A DNA stretch of 58,931 bases, taken from the NCBI GenBank assembly GCA_016776505.1, contig JADHTG010000014.1, forward strand, positions 1 to 58,931, given 5' to 3'. This DNA is from Bacteroidota bacterium. GTDB taxonomy: Bacteria > Bacteroidota > Bacteroidia > CAILMK01 > JAAYUY01. Below the pieces are notes generated by a model that saw only the letters and a list, made by a program, of their open reading frames with translations, was not told the origin of the DNA and ran no database searches. A program made the position numbers and the translations under genes. This document shows, piece by piece, positions 55,075 to 58,931 of the stretch; the stretch's first letter is position 1, and the number at the start of each line of letters is the position of its first letter.

Positions 55075-56538
55075 TTACTCTTTTATAAACTGGGTAGTGA
55101 ACCCATTTTCCCCACCATCACTAATCGAAATAAGATAGGTTGCAGCTGGCAAAAAGCTCACATCAGTTGTAATTTTTTGCTTTCCCATACTCAAAGAAGT
55201 AATATTTCTTTGGTAAACTAATTTGCCTTTCAAATCAAATATGGAAATATAAAGGTCCTTATCCAGGTTTGAATTGAAATCAATATCCATATTAATTGTT
55301 TCCCTGGCAGGATTTGGATATGCAAAAATCGTATTTAATTGATCATTAATTACAGGAACTCCCACTGTACCATACCAATAGATCATTTCATCCACTATCA
55401 ATTCATTTCCCACCCCACTATTAGTTCCAAAAAACAAATTACTGGATGTCAGCAGAATATTACTGGTATCCGGGATGCCACTTGCCGGATTAAAAGCAAA
55501 TGATTTCCTTGACCAGTTAAATGAACCTGGCAAAAAGGATAAAGCTGAATCAATCGTAACAGATTGCTGCATTCCCGCGTCATATTTTGAAAAAGCAACA
55601 TAGATAACAGCTAAATCCAGGATATTATTTGAATTATTGTATTTGTAATAGAAACTCAGTGAGTCTGGCTTGTTTTTCATTGGAAACCCACCAGCAAAAC
55701 CGAAATCACCGATCATGCCTGTTGTGGCAATACCAAAAGTATCCAGTTCTCCACCAAAAAAGCTGAGTGAAGAGGTTTTGATGGATATAGATGAATTTCC
55801 TTTATAGGCATCTGAAGACCTGGTAACATTTGGTTGTTTCCCATCCAGTAAAAAGAACAGGTTAAAGGTATTCCATCCAAGGGGCTCTTCAGCTTGAAGT
55901 GTCAACCAATTTTCAAAACTACTATTTGGAATAGTTGAAGTTGTATTTGTAAAACTTATATGATCAACCATCAGCCAGTTTCCCGGATTAATGGTATTAT
56001 TATCAGGATTTGAAGATGCAAATCCAATAATTATGGAATCAGGTGCCTGGCCTACCGGAGTCATTTTAAATGCGAGCTCTGTCCATGTATTTTGAACTCC
56101 ATAAAAGGGAATGAATTCCATGCTTATTGGAAATCCATTTTTTTTCTGCAAAACCAGTATCAAAGCAGAATCATTGTTTGCTGTATGGTATTTGAAAAAT
56201 CCTTTAATTGAATCGGGCATCTCTGTGAAAGGGAAACCTCCTCCAAATCCATTGTCGTCTGCAAGGCCATAAATGGCAAAACCAAACAGGGTATCTTCTG
56301 CAAAAACAGAAGTTTCCATTCTCAAGGAATACATCCCATCATATGCATCTGTAGATTTAGTCACATTCGGAGTTCCACCGATCATAAAAAACTGAGAATT
56401 TGCTGTTGAATATCCAAGGGGATCTTCATAGAAAACCTTGTTTTCCCATGCCTCAAAATCTCCATTATAAACTCCCTGTGCTAAAATAGTATAAAACATT
56501 CCAAGTGACATAAAGATCATGAATAAAATCTTCTTCAT
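55075..56538 (-). CDS. Secreted protein with duplicated module and T9SS sorting domain
   Basis: 487 residues: signal peptide (1-20, ending LAQG), two related ~200-residue modules beginning NGDFEAWE... and PNSSFENWL..., each with PLGW/PLGY, NVTKSTDAY or NVTRSSDAY, and GFAGGFP-type segments, then a C-terminal type IX secretion sorting domain (~405-487; AYPNPARETINMD, IFDLKGKLVYQ, LPAATYLISI). The modules look like carbohydrate-binding or adhesion beta-sandwiches. The protein should be exported through the outer membrane and anchored or released. No catalytic motif seen. Confidence 0.85.
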   Translation of the reverse strand: MKKILFMIFMSLGMFYTILAQGVYNGDFEAWENKVFYEDPLGYSTANSQFFMIGGTPNVTKSTDAYDGMYSLRMETSVFAEDTLFGFAIYGLADDNGFGGGFPFTEMPDSIKGFFKYHTANNDSALILVLQKKNGFPISMEFIPFYGVQNTWTELAFKMTPVGQAPDSIIIGFASSNPDNNTINPGNWLMVDHISFTNTTSTIPNSSFENWLTLQAEEPLGWNTFNLFFLLDGKQPNVTRSSDAYKGNSSISIKTSSLSFFGGELDTFGIATTGMIGDFGFAGGFPMKNKPDSLSFYYKYNNSNNILDLAVIYVAFSKYDAGMQQSVTIDSALSFLPGSFNWSRKSFAFNPASGIPDTSNILLTSSNLFFGTNSGVGNELIVDEMIYWYGTVGVPVINDQLNTIFAYPNPARETINMDIDFNSNLDKDLYISIFDLKGKLVYQRNITSLSMGKQKITTDVSFLPAATYLISISDGGENGFTTQFIKE

Positions 56539-56569
56539 AACTAATTTAATTTAAAGTTTAAAACGGGTA

Positions 56570-56577
56570 CAAAGATA
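56570..56577 (-). promoter_or_regulatory. -7 box for the T9SS protein gene
   Basis: Minus strand TATCTTTG, exact consensus, 31 bases before the start codon; -33 element not clear. The spacer 56578-56807 is otherwise featureless AT-rich sequence. Confidence 0.5.
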
Positions 56578-56807
56578 CAATAAACAATACCTTATTGAGT
56601 ATGAAAACATTAAAAAAAGATATAGCGATTACAATTCAGAATTTTAAACTATTTAAACACCCATTTATGAAATTAATACTCTTAATATTCACAAAATCAT
56701 AAAAATTGTTGACAATAAATTAATAATATATCACCATTAAATTAGAATTTGTAATGGTATAATATTTGATTTTGTTACATATAATCAAATGATTTGATTA
56801 TTTAGAA

Positions 56808-57056
56808 ATGAATGTAGAAAAAACAGAATTAAAAAAAAGTAATTTTTCAGTTGAAGAATACACGGATGAGATTTTGAAGGATCCGGTAAAAAATGCTATT
56901 ATTGGACTTCTTTATGAGAAGGGGGGCTGCTTTTTTGGAGATATCATTCAGGAATTGAAATTCCCTTATGATTTGATCTTGCAAAACCTATTGGAATTAA
57001 AAAATCTGGGAATTATCAGTAAGAAATCTGAGCCCTCTCATTTTGTTCTCAACTGA
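56808..57056 (+). CDS. Small winged-helix-like protein, unknown
   Basis: 82 residues. Residues ~28-80 (PVKNAIIGLLYEKGGCFFGDIIQEL, then LQNLLELKNLGIISKKS) have the helix-turn-helix and wing pattern of MarR/ArsR-like DNA-binding domains, but no family is recognised. It is on the opposite strand to both neighbours. It could be a small transcription regulator; moderate confidence that it is a real gene. Confidence 0.5.
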   Translation: MNVEKTELKKSNFSVEEYTDEILKDPVKNAIIGLLYEKGGCFFGDIIQELKFPYDLILQNLLELKNLGIISKKSEPSHFVLN

Positions 57057-57124
57057 AAATATTATTCATTAAAAAGGGAAACCAGAATTATCCAGTTTCC
57101 CTCCCTATTCATGTGAACTTTTAG

Positions 57125-58783
57125 TTATAAACCCAGAACATCCACGCCTTGCTTAAATATGATATCTGTAGGAATTGATAATTGGGATAACCTGCTTAAA
57201 TCTTCTTTTAATTGCTCTCCGACAACTGCGCCAGTCATCACCCAGTTCTTTGCCTCCTCGTAATCTCCATCTCCCTGCATCATTAAAATTTTTGCAGCTA
57301 ATTCATTCACCAATTCTTTCATTCGGTCAAAATCGACCCAGTAAGTTCCTGTTTCTTCATTTCTGACCAATCCTTTATTTTCCATGACGTAATTAAACCG
57401 CATCATATTGGCTTTGCCGTGAGAACTTGCTACACCAAAACGAATCGACCTGAATATACTTGCACTGAAAGTGACATAGTAATCCATCAGGTCCATATCA
57501 GTCAATTCCCCATTTTCATGAAGATAAGTGATCATATATAAACCTAAAATATCTGCTTTTCCTTCTTCAATAGCAGAATACTGCTCCTTTAAAGCATCCC
57601 GAACAGACACCTCCGGATTATTTATTAAATATTTGATACCCAGACCATGAGCCACTTCATGAAACATGGTGTTTGAAAAGAATGCATCAAATTTAACATG
57701 ATCTCTCTGAGAGGGATCAATTAAAACATCGGTAATGGGGAGCAGTATTTTATCAAATTTTGCGCGCATGGCATTCTTCAACTGGAGTTTGCGGGTTCCT
57801 TTTAAAATATGAACTTCTTCATCGTTTGGTAAGTTGATCGCAATGGTCTTACTTCCTGCATTACAATCTCCGGCATAATACACGACCTCATAAGCATTCA
57901 GCTCTGAATCAGTTCCTGGTTTTTCTTTTTTGAACTCTTTTTCAACAGGCAAAGATTCTTGCAACTGGGGTAAAAAAGCTGCATATTTTGCCAGTTTTTC
58001 ACTCCATACTTTGTCCTTGATTAATATGAATGATTCATGAGCAGCTTTATATCCATAGCGGGAATCTTCGTAATTTTCAATAGGTCCTACAATAAAATCA
58101 ATGGTATTTGTCTTCATATCCAGCCAGGCCAGGTCACTGGGTTGATAATCATCGGTTAGCAGGGCATCTGCGCGCAGTCTCAGGTAATTCTTCAGTTCCT
58201 CATTTTCAGCAAGCTCAGCTGCTTCATACAATAATTCATTCGCTCTCTGATGCTGTTCCCTGAAAAACTCAGCATATGGAATAGCCATTAAATCACCATC
58301 CTCATTTCTGCGGATGATGGTATAAAGACTGCTTTTATCGGGATCTTCAAATTCCTCAAATTCGTTCGCAGACATGTCGGCAGGGTAAAAATTCGCTCCA
58401 ATTGGTTTGGGTCCTATTCCATCAATAAAGCTATTATTACCATCTAATCTGTCCCATGGACCATAATTAATGGCAATAAATTTTTTCGTATCCTCATCCT
58501 TAATTTTAGAAAGCAATTCTTCTTTATCACCATAAGCTTCTTCCCAATAAATATCATCCATAATTTTTGCGATCTCAAACAAAATAGGAAGCATTTGCTT
58601 TTCCTTTTCTGTCAGTACACTCATATCAGTGGTCAGCTCAACAACAACATATTTTGCTAATCGGTTTTCAATATCAACTCCGGAGTATAATGGCACCTCT
58701 TTTTCTTCAGTTTTTATCTGACTAAGGGCTTGGAAAGAAATAAACAGAACCAATGCCACTAAAATACTTGAAATTATTTTCAT
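57125..58783 (-). CDS. Putative secreted zinc peptidase, M49 (dipeptidyl peptidase III)-like
   Basis: 552 residues with a signal peptide (1-21, LSQ). Residues 375-379 read HEVAH followed by GLG, and ~25 residues later IEEGKADILGLY supplies a likely third metal ligand (Glu406 or Glu407). Classical M49 enzymes use HExxGH with a six-residue spacing; here the motif is HExxH. Flanking text (YYAGDCNAGSKTIAINLPNDE, ILLPITDVLIDPSQR) matches M49-like Bacteroidota proteins often labelled as zinc hydrolases. Substrate unknown. Only 148 bases of spacer lie to its right before the window ends. Confidence 0.75.
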   Translation of the reverse strand: MKIISSILVALVLFISFQALSQIKTEEKEVPLYSGVDIENRLAKYVVVELTTDMSVLTEKEKQMLPILFEIAKIMDDIYWEEAYGDKEELLSKIKDEDTKKFIAINYGPWDRLDGNNSFIDGIGPKPIGANFYPADMSANEFEEFEDPDKSSLYTIIRRNEDGDLMAIPYAEFFREQHQRANELLYEAAELAENEELKNYLRLRADALLTDDYQPSDLAWLDMKTNTIDFIVGPIENYEDSRYGYKAAHESFILIKDKVWSEKLAKYAAFLPQLQESLPVEKEFKKEKPGTDSELNAYEVVYYAGDCNAGSKTIAINLPNDEEVHILKGTRKLQLKNAMRAKFDKILLPITDVLIDPSQRDHVKFDAFFSNTMFHEVAHGLGIKYLINNPEVSVRDALKEQYSAIEEGKADILGLYMITYLHENGELTDMDLMDYYVTFSASIFRSIRFGVASSHGKANMMRFNYVMENKGLVRNEETGTYWVDFDRMKELVNELAAKILMMQGDGDYEEAKNWVMTGAVVGEQLKEDLSRLSQLSIPTDIIFKQGVDVLGL

Positions 58784-58931
58784 CTTAAAAATATTTTATA
58801 GCGTATTCAGAAATTAATAAAAACGCTTCAATTGAATAAAGTTAGATTTGTATCAGACTTCAAAATTAACAAATCAGGATTATTAAAAGCAGAAATACAA
58901 ATCTTATTACAATGTCATTTTTTAGTTTATT

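Overview
The window comes from an anaerobic member of the Bacteroidota. The evidence is a type IX secretion sorting domain on a secreted protein, a fused GT3-GT35 glycogen enzyme, the phylum's TAnnTTTG promoter box upstream of several genes, and AT-rich spacers holding the inverted repeats common in this phylum. I cannot assign a genus. Tungsten/benzoyl-CoA-reductase-type genes, ferredoxin-linked enzymes and a B12 mutase point to strictly anaerobic life.

Layout: 1-3.2 kb (minus) holds the 5' part of ligA, the RNase P RNA gene and gapA. 3.4 kb is tRNA-Glu(UUC). 3.9-6.8 kb (plus) is a three-gene proton-translocating transhydrogenase, followed by a small membrane protein. 7.5-19.0 kb (minus) is an eight-gene operon whose order, sizes and cofactor motifs match bamB-bamC-bamD-bamE-bamF-bamG-bamH-bamI, the class II (ATP-independent, tungsten) benzoyl-CoA reductase complex known best from Geobacter. 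An 838-bp divergent promoter region follows. 19.8-39.9 kb (plus) is a tightly packed 15-gene operon, and an aromatic-type aminotransferase follows at 40.1 kb. 41-45.5 kb is ordinary flanking sequence (NYN RNase-like protein, gyrase-like pinwheel protein, class II aldolase, redoxin, RRM protein, small secreted protein). 46-55 kb (minus) is a glycogen/alpha-glucan operon. 55-58.8 kb holds a T9SS-exported protein, a small winged-helix-like protein and a zinc peptidase-like lipoprotein/secreted protein.

Main interpretation (inference from gene content): the plus-strand operon encodes nearly every enzyme type of the anaerobic indoleacetate pathway described in Aromatoleum/Azoarcus: a molybdenum hydroxylase (C2 oxidation of the indole ring), a two-subunit hydantoinase/oxoprolinase-type ATP-dependent lactamase (ring opening to 2-aminophenylsuccinate), a class III CoA-transferase, a B12-dependent acyl-CoA mutase with separate small subunit, an epimerase-like VOC protein, an acyl-CoA dehydrogenase suited to decarboxylating oxidation, and a thiolase. 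Instead of an indoleacetate-CoA ligase it carries a fused indolepyruvate:ferredoxin oxidoreductase, and an aminotransferase follows. I therefore read the whole as tryptophan (or auxin) -> indolepyruvate -> indoleacetyl-CoA -> 2-aminobenzoyl-CoA, with the divergent Bam complex, and perhaps the old-yellow-enzyme/ferredoxin pair, attacking the aromatic ring. A class II dearomatising reductase beside an auxin/tryptophan pathway in Bacteroidota is, as far as I know, undescribed.

Steps not seen in the window: enoyl-CoA hydratase, 3-hydroxyacyl-CoA dehydrogenase, the BamA-type ring hydrolase, a mutase chaperone GTPase and any dedicated regulator. Several enzymes show altered active sites (mutase, HMG-CoA-synthase-like protein, dehydrogenase, VOC protein), listed in the findings.
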